Origin: Dirofilaria immitis
Taxonomy: Eukaryota > Nematoda > Chromadorea > Rhabditida > Onchocercidae
Length of the DNA: 64,000 bases
NCBI GenBank assembly: GCA_024305405.1
Contig: JAKNDB010000087.1
Span: forward strand, 3,164,501-3,228,500
Direction of reading: 5' to 3'
Shown here: in pieces, positions 25,446 through 36,421 of the stretch
Position numbering within the stretch: position 1 is the stretch's first letter
How the letters are laid out: each line of letters opens with the position of its first letter
Position numbers and translations under genes: made by a program
Notes under the pieces: model-generated
What the model was told of the DNA's origin: nothing
Database searches by the model: none
Seen by the model: only the letters and a program-made list of their open reading frames with translations

Positions 25446-28400
25446 CATACAGAAAGAGACATATTGTAATTTGGTTAGTATTATTGTTTGCAATATTTAA
25501 ATATTATCTACAAAAATGAAGAAGGCCAGCAAAATGATGGCTTCAGATGAATGAATAAGTCAAGTTTGAAGTCATTTCAATAATCATTTGATTTAAACAA
25601 TCTTAACTTCACTTCAATTATATTATCTCATATCTTTCCTTCAATCATTTTTCTCTGAAAATGTCACATACTATGTAATGGTATTTTTCTTCTTGATAAT
25701 GATTAAATTGTTCACTGAGTATGTCTAGGAAAATGAAGTGAATCATTCTTGAATAAAAATTTCAGAAGATCGAGAATGTCAAATTTAAGAAAAGCTAAGA
25801 TATAACTTTTATTGCATATTAATAGCGTCTATTAAATTGCAAAAAAAGATTAACTATAAGTATATTTGGAATATTATATCAATAATGAAAATTTATATTA
25901 TGTTAAGTCGCATGCGTATGCAATCCTGCATTTTAATAATACTAAAACTTTTGATATCCAGAAGATTTCGCTTAAAAGGATATAAAGAAATCTGAAATAT
26001 CGAGAGAAATCTTGAAATCAATGTAAGCAAAATTCAGAATTATGAAGATGCATACTGAAATCTTAATTAGTTATTAGTTATGAAATTAAATTAAACCAAA
26101 CTGATTTTCAGTCTATTCATAATCTGTTTGCTTTACATCAATCAATTTCATTTTTGCACAAAAATTTACGAATCCTTTTGGATGATCATCACTGAAAATG
26201 AATCATCACTTTCACTTTTCAGAAATAAAAACAAAAGCAAAACAAAGAAAAAAGAGAAATGATATTTGAATTTGTGAAACTGCTGAAATAACAAAAGCAC
26301 ATCATATATGTGCTCATTCATCTGTAGACGAAAAGTAATAATAAAATGAATTCTGTAGGTAAAAACATTGATCAAATTTCGGATGGATAAAAACAACGAA
26401 AGGTCATCGAGCAAGAGTGAAAAGCTATAACTAAATTTTATTTTTAGTTGTTTTATGTGAAATTATTTTTTAAAAGCTTTGCAATGCTTCTACTAAGCTC
26501 AGTGTCATTACGAATATGTTTCTCAAATTGATTTACATATATGCTTGCTATTAGAATAAGGCCTAATAATTCAGCTTGGCCTACCATATCTTATATCTTC
26601 AGTCTTCTAATTCAAAATTAATGTGAGGTAAAATTTTGAATGGTAACAGTTTCAAAAAAATATTTAAATGAATGAAATAATTAATATTGGAGAAAAAGAT
26701 AAAAGCAAATGACGAGTTAAATTTGACAAAAAATTAGAAAGATTATGAGAATTGATTGATTAATAAAAATGATAAAACCAGTCAGGAATGCATTTATTTT
26801 TTTTAACCTTTACCGTCCTTATTCATCCTAAAATGTTTTGTACTAGTTAATAATTACTGTTATCATTTTTACATCTTCAGCAGTTATTTTAAAAGGTATG
26901 AAAATCAAACTTGAATAAAAATAAAATATTCTGAAAAAATGCCAGTCAAACTTACAATTATCATGATTTTTGGTTGAAAAGCGGAATGTCGTCGGATGAG
27001 TATTCGTCCATTTTTAAATCATCCTGAAATTTGTGCTTTCCTATCTCTATTAAAATATCATATTTCAATTTTGATGATTTTGTCACATCAAAATTCTACT
27101 ATTCCTTTTCCAAAAACATTATTTTTGATCCCACGAAATAGTTGAGTAAATTAAATAAACAGAAAATATACTAAAACTGAAATTCATTCTATTGGCTCTC
27201 ACAAATAGAATAAGTTTTTTTTTATTTTAAACTAAACATTGATTATTTCATTATAATTTACCTGCACCACTGAACCGTGAAAATTTTATCAATCAAACTG
27301 GTCATCTTAATCAGATCGTTCACTTGAATAAGTGGATGATTATAGATGAGGCAACTTCCTATGATTAAAATCCATTAAATATCCTATATTCGTTAGCTTA
27401 ACTTAATATCATCTAACTACTGATAAAATATTTCTCAAAAACTGTCACACTGTATAACTTATTTACATTAAACAAACATGCAGCGTACGTTACGTGCGCT
27501 ACATAAGACCATCCACATGATCAGAGATAAAATAGTAAACAAAAATGATTATTTAATGAATGAATTAATGAAATAGGAACGGTAAAAAGGAGAGAAGGAA
27601 GGAAGTTATGGAGATAAAGTGAAGAGGCAATAAAGTGAAATCACGGATAAAAATGATCGCTTGAAGATACGACTATGATTTTATATGATAAAATTAACGG
27701 CAATAAAGTGAAATCATTTTCGCATCTTTCTTTCTTCGCCTTCCTCTTTCCACCTTGTCATCCCCTTTCATTTTCTGATGCCTCATATATCATATCTTTG
27801 AAATATTATTTGATTATCTTTTTACGTTTTAATCTTTAACTTTATGTCTTTCCATTCGTTCATCTAATTAATTATGATGACATTCCAAATAAAGAAGCCA
27901 AAAGCCAATAAAATAGATACTACCTGGCCGTTAATAAATTTTAGGCTTTTTCGAAATTTGGACGTAAGATCTTTATGATTTTCAGTTTATTTTTTTAACA
28001 AAAAATTATTTTCATATTTCAAATTAATAGTTAGTATCGGCAAATATCAAACTTTTTCTTAAGACAAAATTTTTTGATGTTGCTTAAATTTTTTTTTTTA
28101 AAATCTACGAATTTCGCCTTTATTTCGCAGCTAACAAATGTTAATTTATTATATATCGTATTTCGTGTGATAATTTATGAGAAAAAAAATCAATTAATCG
28201 GTTCAGCCAGTAGATTTATCAAATGTGGAATTTCAAAACTTAGTTATGAGTCCAATTTACAAAACGAATTCTAAATTTTCATAGGATATTCAATTCTTAT
28301 ATGATATCGTACTTTCAAGAAATGACAACGATTGGGTAGGTTATAAATTATATTTACCTCAGATGACGGGCAATTTAAATCACATGACCTTTGAAAGTAT

Positions 28401-31400
28401 AAATAGGAATTCGACTCGGTTATAAAATAATTTGAGAAAATCAACATTTCTCATTTTGAATAATTCACGTATAATTACTATAAAAATTTTATAATCATAA
28501 CATATTGACCGTTTATGCGAAGCCATTGTTTTCCTAAGGAATCAAAAGCTTAAAGAAAAAATTCATACTTCATTTTTAATATATATATATATGAAATATT
28601 GAAGTGCTAATTATAATTAATAATAATCAATGAAGCAATCATGTTTATTTAACTGTAGTGCAAATTTCCTAAAAATGATTGCAGCTACAAGCAGTTTATC
28701 AATCTAATTAAATTCTATTTGATTCTTTTCAAAAGAAAAAATAAGAAAGAAAAGGGAAAAAAATTAAACGATCAAATTCTGTCATAGAAATGAATTGACA
28801 TCTCTCGAGAATAGTCACCTTGTCTTTTCCATCCCTTCCAGTTACTCGATAATATTGTTCAAACTAAAAGAGTCCATCAAACTAGCTAAGTTATTGATAA
28901 GATGATAAAAGAGATGATGATTGAAGAAGAATAGAAGAAAAGAAAGGGAAGAAAGAAAGGTGGAAAAATAAATTTCATAATAAAAATCTCATAATATAAG
29001 TTCGGCATTTCTCGATAATAATCTTATTTAATTATCAACATTTTCATACCAAAACTTCGTATCTCAATTGATTCACGTTTTTGACGAAATTATGTTTCAG
29101 TTAGGCTTTTCAAATTTTGAAATGATGAAGTAAAGAAGTTTGTTGAAAAATGATATTTGCATCAACAAAATGAAACAATTACAAATTTCCAATTTTATAT
29201 TAATGTATTATAAAAGAAATCATAATATTTAAACTATTTCGATATATCACCTCATCATGTTTTTTTTAGTTAGCAGGAAGCTTTGAAGAAAATAAATGAA
29301 TAATTCATATCTACTATTGCTATTTCTGAATCGATCAAAATTTTAATGAAAATCGATAGAATAGGAGAGGATGCCGCATCTGTTTTTAATATACTGCTAC
29401 GAATTTTCATGATTTTCTTATATACAAAAACCTATAAAATCCGAAATCGCTGCAGAATAATATATTTATGAAGAATAAAGCTTATCAGTGATAAATCAAA
29501 GACATATTATTTTCAGAGATAAGAAAAGCCTTCGACTACGCTTAATTAATTCCTATTTATGTGCTTAGAAATTTATTTGCTACTTTACATAATAATATTA
29601 TTATTAATAATCTTTTTATTAACATATTTTATTAAATAATGTGATAAAAAAATCATGTAAGCAAATAGTAAGCAATATACAAAGAAAAATTAACGAACAT
29701 GTTTGTTTTTGTGACCTAATGTAACAGTCGTATATCTTGATGTCATTCGTGATCGCCTGTAAAATTAAAAACATCAATAACATTTTATGTAATAGTTAAA
29801 CTTAAGTAATAATATAATCAGTATGAGTAAATAATAAATTATCATTATTATTTACATCAGATAGCAATAACAAATAATTAAAGCAATAATGATATGACGA
29901 ATTCATCCGATTAAACTTATTGATTAATCTCTATTTATTTCATTATCATAACTAATAATGTATATTCAAAGTATTTAAATTTTTTAATAATGAGAAAATT
30001 GCGCTTTATATTTTGTAACGTTATAAGTAACGTTTATCTTTCACAATTTTGAAAAATCTTATTAATTTTCTATTATCACTGAATTTTATAGTAATTAAGT
30101 CAAAAAACAAGAACCAACATTTCTTGATTTATAAGTGATAGAATTTAAACTAATAGAAAATTCATCGCCGAATTTTTACAAAAATTCGAAATTATCCAAG
30201 ATATCCTATGAGTTTAAAAAGTCAGACAGTCAAAGGTCAACATATCTAACTTTTTGTTTCATTTCCTAACATATAAGAATAATATCTTTTAATCAAATCA
30301 ATAAAATATATTCTAACAGTGATTGTTTGATAGTATTGCCAACTGCTGCCTCCAATTTCTCCAAACATGCCAGAGTTCGAGATGCATCAATATTTGAATT
30401 ATCGAAGTTTAATTCTGGAAAAAAGTTTATTTATGCATATGCTATCGGTATCTGCATGGATTAATTTATTTCAAATTTCGTGATGTAAAGCGTACATGTT
30501 TTTGCGATAAAATCTGTTTTTTTTTTCGTAATCAAATTCAATTGTTAAAATATTTGTTAATTCGAAATTAATTTCACCAACATACTCAAAATGTAAAATT
30601 TTTATCAATGATACGTTAACAATTTTTTGAATGTTTCTTTTACACATTATATAACTATTGGCTTATTATTCAAGTTCCGATATATTATTTCGAATTTTAC
30701 TTGGAATTCTTTCTTTTTTCCATTCAATATTTATTGATGCTCGCCATAATACATCAAATGACCAAAATAATTGGGCAATCAAAAATGTTATGATTCATCT
30801 TTATTTGATTAATTAATAGTATTGAATTTCGAATGAAAATAATAGGCGCGTTTTACCTTTAACACTATGAATTAATTGACTAGCAGGTAATAAAACATGA
30901 GTTGTTTTGAAGGCTGGATAACGAACTAATAAATCACGCACTGCTTGCGATACCATCGAAAGTGCCGAATGTACTGATACACATATCGACTCACCATCTG
31001 TGAGAAATGATTGAAAATTTATTCCAAATTGTCCTATTATTCATTAGATTACGTTACGTAACGTACGTAGATAGACATATTCAACGGTGAAATGCTTCCG
31101 AAAGTAACGTTTATATTGTGGATGATTGTCTATTGATTAATTGATCCATAAATGATTTATATAATATTTAAAATTAGAAATTTCTGAATTTTTCAGCGCT
31201 TTTTGGTATTAGGTATATGAATGAAACTTCATATTAATTTATGATTTATCATATCAATCTTTCCATTGAATACTATTAATTATACATTAATTTTTTCTTT
31301 TGGTTTTAATCATTTCGATGCGCAACAAATAGAACAGACCATTTGTATTCGTAGAAGGATCAAGCGATTGACGTAATCGTTCCGCATGACTTGCGAATTG

Positions 31401-31804
31401 TTCGATATCATTTACCAATGCATCAGTTAACTGAAATGATAACTGTATTATGATAGCGAGAATTGTCATGATGGATTTCCAGTATCGCAAAATCCAACCA
31501 AAATTTAAATCCAAAAATTAATATTATCAAAAGTAATAGCTAAGCATATGTTGAGTTTATCAAATAGTTCTTTAATGTTTCTCATTTTAGTATGATGATG
31601 AAGACAATGCAAGTGATAATTAGTAACAAATTTGAAATATTTGATAAAATCGTATAATTGGATGGTTATATAAAGTACTAACAAAGTAATCATAATCATT
31701 ATCACTATAATATAAATCGTGTTTGGATGATAAAGAACTGGATGACATAGTCTTGTCTCGACTAATTGTCCTGCGGGAACGAGATTTCCCTTGGCTGAAC
31801 CGTC
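5085..31804 (-). CDS. spv-1: F-BAR / C1 / RhoGAP protein, SPV-1 (ARHGAP29/HMHA1/GMIP family), 5' end incomplete
   Basis: GTPase-activating protein for Rho-type GTPases. C. elegans SPV-1 uses its F-BAR domain to sense membrane curvature and its GAP domain to lower Rho activity in the spermatheca. About 25 exons, all with matching splice phases except at three places described in the findings, give roughly 1080 residues, close to human HMHA1 and ARHGAP29. Order: basic/serine-rich N-terminus, helical N-terminal region, F-BAR, serine-rich linker, C1 zinc finger, RhoGAP, long serine-rich tail ending SYI. Markers: VNDIEQF (ARHGAP29 VNDIRKF), FERAKAWTKYCKDLL (human YAKTWSKYTKNIV), GIYRTCG arginine finger, and MTASNLGAVITPSM. 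The stop TGA is at 5087-5085. The exon at 31683-31804 begins in phase 1, so at least one more exon lies upstream; 36704-36719 is a candidate. The intron between 27262 (or 30318) and 17348 is about 10-13 kb. Confidence 0.88.
6546..6720. mobile_element. 175-bp foldback element, MITE-like, in an spv-1 intron
   Basis: The 37 bases at 6546-6582 are the exact reverse complement of 6684-6720, separated by about 101 bases that themselves show partial self-complementarity. It lies in the intron between the exons at 6226-6339 and 6924-7022. Size and form suit a non-autonomous inverted-repeat element. No target-site duplication is evident, and whether it is repeated elsewhere in the genome cannot be seen here. 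Confidence 0.6.
7295..9221 (-). other. spv-1: spv-1 exon block 4: C1 zinc finger and RhoGAP domain
   Basis: Exons 8894-9221, 8523-8723, 8147-8267, 7726-7891 and 7295-7412. The C1 domain reads HTLQRTRQPTKCAHC, then IQCSKCGMTWHKSC and a final Cys at VSC. This gives the H-C-C-C-C-H-C-C zinc ligands. The long inserts needed for diacylglycerol binding are not evident, so it is probably an atypical C1. The RhoGAP domain follows: FGVPLSNQLN, VPFVLERCVDELQKRGL, then GIYRTCG, where R is the catalytic arginine finger. Further on come YLRKLPEPLLTHELYDEW, LPAKNMDVLQFLLLHLKRVT, FEMDNLMTASNLGAVITPSM and LIIKHAFEVF. Phases agree except inside 8147-8267, which is one base short (see findings). Confidence 0.9.
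9361..10615 (-). other. spv-1: spv-1 exon block 3: end of F-BAR and serine-rich linker
   Basis: Exons 10472-10615, 10142-10279 and 9361-9450 (or 9361-9412 with the alternative acceptor ATTTCAG). The first must enter in phase 0 and reads ALANLWVPQPGKYHEFADAT then LYI. It has to change frame to read PGAEYMSFLQNLPRRTVSTG, the counterpart of human AKLYDPGQEYSEFV. The second is a serine-rich linker (QTSSSSSVSSQRR) with an uncertain donor at 10142/10141. The third contains SARLLEHAAVEGSNIEIAR, just before the C1 domain. Confidence 0.65.
11072..11128. repeat. tandem duplication, 2 copies of about 29 bp
   Basis: GAGCG-A(n)-GTTTAATTATGTAATAAA occurs twice in direct succession. The two copies differ only in the length of the A run (six in the first, five in the second). 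Lies in an spv-1 intron. Confidence 0.9.
12817..17348 (-). other. spv-1: spv-1 exon block 2: F-BAR domain
   Basis: Exons 17268-17348, 16449-16567, 15966-16073, 15655-15734, 15182-15415, 14847-14924 and 12817-12897. They read FVNFEEMDRMVADRSDGIDL, FERAKAWTKYCKDLLNHVSR, HYLPLKDVFENSFENDIAF, QQELQRARTLFGSRDDGYRK, ELFRRRKELEKRRKNEEEAL, VERLEVELERRQHHMEDTK and LRELVYRCDQTTKACSTHYF. This is a long charged coiled coil with the order seen in the ARHGAP29/HMHA1 F-BAR, which makes a curved membrane-binding dimer. Phases agree throughout. The exon at 15655-15734 is 80 bases where 81 are needed: RQRRTL must change frame to continue KNEWLRVTKQ. Confidence 0.85.
19927..19954. repeat. 14-bp tandem duplication
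   Basis: TGAAACGATTTCAT twice in direct succession within the long spv-1 intron. Confidence 0.85.
22900..22965. repeat. direct repeat, two 30-bp copies
   Basis: TTTTCTTA-(T/A)(A/G)AA-ATGAATGGTAATTATCAG occurs at 22900-22929 and 22936-22965, separated by 6 bases. Fragments of the same words (ATCAG, AAGATACTA) recur up to about 23040. In the long spv-1 intron. Confidence 0.8.
23926..24014. repeat. ATT trinucleotide microsatellite
   Basis: Near-perfect (ATT)n with a few ATC and ACT interruptions. It produces a spurious poly-isoleucine ORF on the plus strand. Confidence 0.95.
25337..25452. repeat. (CATA)n / CA-rich tetranucleotide microsatellite
   Basis: Opens with a TA dinucleotide run, then alternates ACATAC and CACA units and ends in perfect (CATA)n. 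It gives a spurious Tyr/Thr/His ORF. Confidence 0.95.
26453..26587 (-). CDS. small ORF (44 aa) inside the long spv-1 intron
   Basis: ATG at 26587 reads MVGQAELLGLILIASIYVNQ, then FEKHIRNDTELSRSIAKLLK, to a TAA at 26453. The first half is a hydrophobic helix and the second half is charged and amphipathic, so it looks protein-like. It shares the strand of spv-1. No donor or acceptor clearly flanks it and the length is within what chance gives in 64 kb of AT-rich DNA. It could be a terminal exon of a nested gene. No family recognised. Confidence 0.2.
   Translation of the reverse strand: MVGQAELLGLILIASIYVNQFEKHIRNDTELSRSIAKLLKNNFT
26955..27027 (-). other. candidate exon, frame unresolved
   Basis: Bounded by a strong TTTCAG acceptor and a GTAAGT donor on the minus strand. 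Read in phase 0 it gives KMDEYSSDDIPLFNQKS and then stops just before the donor. With one extra A in the A5 run near its start it would stay open to the donor and read NGRILIRRHSAFQPKIMII. Neither reading fits the neighbouring exon phases without a further change. Confidence 0.22.
27262..27354 (-). other. tentative internal exon of spv-1 or of a nested gene
   Basis: Frame reads CLIYNHPLIQVNDLIKMTSL then IDKIFTVQWC and ends at CAG|GTAAAT. With the acceptor at 27355-27356 it starts in phase 2, matching the end of the exon at 30318. With the better acceptor TCATAG it would start at 27358 in phase 1. The raised GC and clean donor suggest a real exon. I do not recognise the peptide, and human ARHGAP29 has no clear counterpart. 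It leaves phase 2, while the exon at 17348 enters in phase 1, so a further small exon would be needed; a 14-base candidate lies near 26860. Confidence 0.35.
30318..31804 (-). other. spv-1: spv-1 exon block 1: N-terminal region
   Basis: Exons 31683-31804, 31340-31430, 30857-30997 and 30318-30414, joined in phases 1-0, 0-1, 1-1 and 1-2. The first reads GKSRSRRTISRDKTMSSSSL then DLYYSDNDYDYF, a basic/serine stretch followed by an acidic tyrosine stretch. Its true frame is not the longest ORF over these bases. The next three give LTDALVNDIEQFASHAERLR, SVHSALSMVSQAVRDLLVRY, LPASQLIHSVKELNFDN and CLEKLEAAVGNTIKQSL. These align in order with human ARHGAP29 LVNDIRKF...KAVNFTEV...SIETLAFTFGNIL, which ties this block to the downstream RhoGAP exons despite the long intron. 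Confidence 0.75.
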
Positions 31805-32379
31805 CTGTAATTTAAATGAAATCATTTAATGTTTTTTGCTCAACCATTATCTGACAATTTCGATCATAATTATGTATCATTTGTTAAACGTGTAAACATG
31901 CAAGTACATTAACCTATAAATTGAGAACATTTTTTAAACTCATTAGTATGAACCAATCATATCAGAAAATAGGCTATCAGAATAAAAAAAAATCTTTTAA
32001 TACTTTAAATTTTCCTTCAAAATTTACTTTATCATGAAAGATAAGCTTTAGAAATGGAAGACTGGAGATATGAAATAGAGTCATTTTGCATTAATTTACT
32101 TTCCCAATTAATAATAAATTCGTTTTGATATAAGTTATTCTCTTACAATGTCCTTTGAACTAGGATGTGAAAATGTAAGGCATAAAATTTGATACAACTG
32201 ATTGATGAAATGATAAACCTATGTACCTGATAATAATATTAATTCTATTTCAAAAAAAGAAATAATTTCGAAAGAGAAAGAAAGAGAGATAAACTAAAAG
32301 ATGTTGGAAATTTGATTAATTTTAGAATTCTATTAAATTTTAAAATGTTAAAAATTGAACCAATTTGCTAATCATTTAA

Positions 32380-32404
32380 GAGAAATGATGATAAATCATT
32401 TCTC
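32380..32404. repeat. 10-bp perfect hairpin
   Basis: GAGAAATGAT, loop GATAA, ATCATTTCTC. Short, intergenic, no T-tract beside it that would suggest a terminator. Confidence 0.7.
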
Positions 32405-35400
32405 GTTTTTGTTTCTCATCAAAACTTTTACGAGCTTTTACGAATTCAGATATTGTAATGGAAAAAAGTGGAAAACTTTTCAATATAATATTCTAATTAC
32501 AATACAACAACATACTTCAATATAATGATAAGTCGAAATAAGTCGAAAATTGAATTATTTAATTTAACAATTTAAATTTGAAACATTTGATGGATTAGTA
32601 GTTAAATAAGAGGAAAATACATCAATTGAAAAAAAAGTTTGTCATAATTTAGTGTTGCATCAATGACAGACATTCATGAGGATAAATAAATTAATGGATA
32701 TTCGGGAAAATTGCGAGACCATAAAGAATTCTAAGGATTCCTGAACAGAAAGCTTTAACAATGAATATATTCAAATGTAAAAATCTTGGCACGCAGTGTT
32801 ATACTTTTTCTCATTACGACGTTATCGATGATGCTTATTTACATAAAAAGGATATAATTTCAAAAATTAGGTTAAATTCTATAGGAAAAGAAAAGAATGA
32901 ATAGAAGATAATTTAAGTATTTTAGCAATTATTTATCTTTTTTTTTGATAATAAAGTTGAATCAAAATTTTCATTAAAAAAATCACTTATTAATCTTATT
33001 TCTACATATATGTAAACAATTTCTATAACTTGCTAATTTCATTTTTATTATATGTTATGTCAACAGTTATGAAATGAACTGTTAGTATAGCATAAATATA
33101 ATTTTAAATAGATTGATTATTAGTTTCATAATCGATAATAAATTAGTTGTAACAAATCATTGTTATATATTCCATTTTAATTAACATAAAATGAAAGTTC
33201 ATTTACGTTTATGACGTCAAAAATAGAAAGTTCGGATTACAATATTTAGTACTTGAGAAATAAACTATCATAAGGCATGATTTTTAGAATTTAATGATAA
33301 ATTATGCAAATAACAGGAACCAAAATAGTCATAAAAAGCATTCAGAGTGATAGTAATGAAATGAATAAATTCAGAGATAATTATGATAATGATAATGAAA
33401 ATAGGGAAAAATATGCATGACAATAATAACAGTAACAATGATAAAAAGTGACAGAAATAATAATATGTAAACAATCCGAAAAAAAAGAACGGAAATGGAA
33501 AAGTGAATGACGTCAGAATCAGGTTTTTTCTTTTCAATTTTTTAAGAATAAATTATTATTTAATAGGAAAAAAAAGGAAGAAAGTCTAATGATGTAATGG
33601 GTAATATTCTAAAGTGATAATATTGTTGTTTTTTTAAATGTCAATTTTTTATTTAAAAATTATTAGATTAAAATATTAGTTATAAAATGATAATGTTAAA
33701 ATGAAGCATTTGTCTGAATGAATCATGATGACGAATTGGTAATTCTCTTTATTTCTTCATCCTCTCAAATATCATCATATTTTTTTTCTAACTTTTGGGC
33801 AAAAATTAATCATGCATGAAATTAGCAAAGTTATTATATAATTACTTAATAATTATTCCTACTAACCATTCTCTCTCATTTGGCTTCATTATATTTTATA
33901 TTATTTGATCTATTTTTCATTGATCATTTGATCATCTTTTTCAAATTTTTGTTCACAGAACGCAAATATTAATCTATTTGTTATAAATAATTAGCAAATG
34001 ACCTTCAGCTAATAAAGAATATCATAATTTGTTTTAACAATGGAAAATAAAAAGGTATACTGAAATATAACTACGAGATATCCTGCATAATTCATTCAGC
34101 TATATAAGAGAAAGCAAAAACAGTTATATTTTTCGGAAATGAATCATAATTTCAAGTTTTTATCAACCGTTTATCATCTTGGTTATCAATGATGTGGAAC
34201 AAATAAAGATCAAAATTTTTAGTAAAAATGATCGCCTAAATGGTAAATTCAATTCTTAAAATTGGGAAATCTAGAATGGATAGAAGTTAAAACATTAGAA
34301 CTAAGCTAGAGAATTTTAATTAAAAGGTAGATATGAATTAGAATCTCGAGAACAGCTGTCCATTGTAAATTTATGAGCGGGCAGAAGACTATAAAGCAAA
34401 GTTGTGGACAGATGATTAATACACGAATAAGAGGATATTTTAAAAACTGATGATAAATCTTGAAGTGAAGTTTATTATCAAATCAAAGCAAATAATCAAT
34501 ATAAAATTGCTCCATTATTTCACTATTAAAATGCTGGACTTAGTGAAATTAAGGATGATCACTAATAGATGCCATTATTTGAAATATTAAAACGCTCTCA
34601 GGAAACATTTAAAACTTGTTTATCACAATAGTTGCTTAGTGAACAAATGAGTGCATACATATTAATTAATTAAAAATATTTATGAGGTCAAAGTGATAAT
34701 GGAAATCATAAATGACAAAATAAATAAATAATTAAAGTAAACAAAAATAGAACAGCAGAGAATCCATTTCTAAAGTATTTATTCTGATGTTAAAGATATT
34801 ACTTGTCAAAATTGATTTATTCATGTTTCAACCCATTCCCTTTATCGCGTTCATCGGAAGAATAATTGATAATGATGATAAGAAGTATGAAGATGTATAT
34901 ATATTTTAACATAAGGTCATTTTACAGAAAGCCTGCATTTGACATGAAGAAATGTTGTGTTACTTTATATTTAACTCTTTGTTTGAGACTTTCGTTGATT
35001 TCTTGTTTGTTTATTTTTTTAATTTCTGGATATTTCATGAAGTTTTATTTTGTTTTTCTTCATATTCTTTTGCTCTTGTTAAGTTTTTTAAGATAGTATC
35101 GAACTTTGAGATTAAAATAAGCATGAAAAATTCTGGTCTGCTCTTAAAAACTTTTTATTAATTCAATAGTTGATGAAAATCAAAAAAATCTCGAATAATA
35201 AAATTTAAGTAAATATTAATAAAATCGGCCGTATCAATTACAAATCAATCAATTACAAGATTAATAATCACACGAACTATTTTTTTGATTTGCTAAATTA
35301 CTTATCTAATTAGCTATTCGGAGATTTGATCATAAGTAAAAAGGGTCGTGGAATAGTGAAAGTTTGATTAAATAAACAAAATAAATGAATAAAGAAATTT

Positions 35401-35576
35401 TCAATTTGTGAGAAGAATAGAATAAAAATTGTTTATATTTTTAGTCATTATAGCTTAAAATAATGACTGATAAATTTTCAGCAAAGTTGATAATTAATAG
35501 AAATAAATAATTTTGCCGTATATAAATAAAGAAACAAAAATTCTGGATATAGTGGTTATATTTTTGTGAGGAATAT

Positions 35577-35611
35577 CCCATCAGATCAATATTATGCTGA
35601 TCTGAGATGGG
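35577..35611. repeat. GC-richer imperfect hairpin
   Basis: CCCATCAGATCA pairs with TGATCTGAGATGGG apart from a two-base bulge, around a 9-base loop. It stands out because the surrounding DNA is nearly all A/T. Confidence 0.6.
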
Positions 35612-36354
35612 ATCGTTTCATTAGTGCATATATTAAAATGGGAAAAGATGAATATAAAATAGGCGAAAATGAGAAGAGATGAAATGGGAAAAAAAAATAA
35701 TGGAAGAAAAGAGATTTTAATCAAATAATTTAAATTAATACTGAATTAAATATTTCATGGATATTTATGTCCCAATAGGTCTGTTTAAAATGCAGCAATT
35801 TATAAAAAAGATTTTAAATTTAAAAGATGAAATATTTAAAATATTGGACAATTTCACACTTAAATGATCAAGCGTAGAAATTGCTAAATTAACTCAATTA
35901 TCAATGAATAAATCATTTTTGTATTACTCTTTTTAAAACATTTTTCAGAAGAATGAACAAATCGTTCATACATTTTTTGATTAAAATTTCTTACAGTATG
36001 ATAAGTGAGAAAGAAAAAGAAGTTTGGCCATAAAAATTTCAAACAAATCTTTGAAATTTTTCTCGTAAATCAATTCTTCGTAAAAGTCTTGTAGGAAATT
36101 TTGTTAAAAAAAAGTTGAATTTCTGAAACAAAATTTCAGTTTAAATTTTTCAAAAAAAAAAATTTAAAAAAATTTCACGAAGAAGTAGAATGAAAATTCA
36201 AATTATTGATACTAATTATTCAATTTTTAAATAATGAAAATAATTCTCATGATATCTTATGTTTTTAAGGCAAATAAAAGCAAAGAAGGACAAACGTAAA
36301 AAATAAATAGAATTAAATTATGAAACGAAATTAAGAAATAGTAGTTAAACTTAT

Positions 36355-36366
36355 GTATATACATAT

Positions 36367-36406
<40 letters not shown>

Positions 36407-36421
36407 GCATATGTATATATG
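36355..36421. repeat. TA/ATGT-rich microsatellite
   Basis: Alternating ATAT, GTAT and CATA units. Low-complexity, intergenic. Confidence 0.9.

Noticed and set aside
25211..25519. Tyr/Thr/His repeat ORF
   Set aside because: Translation of the CATA microsatellite.
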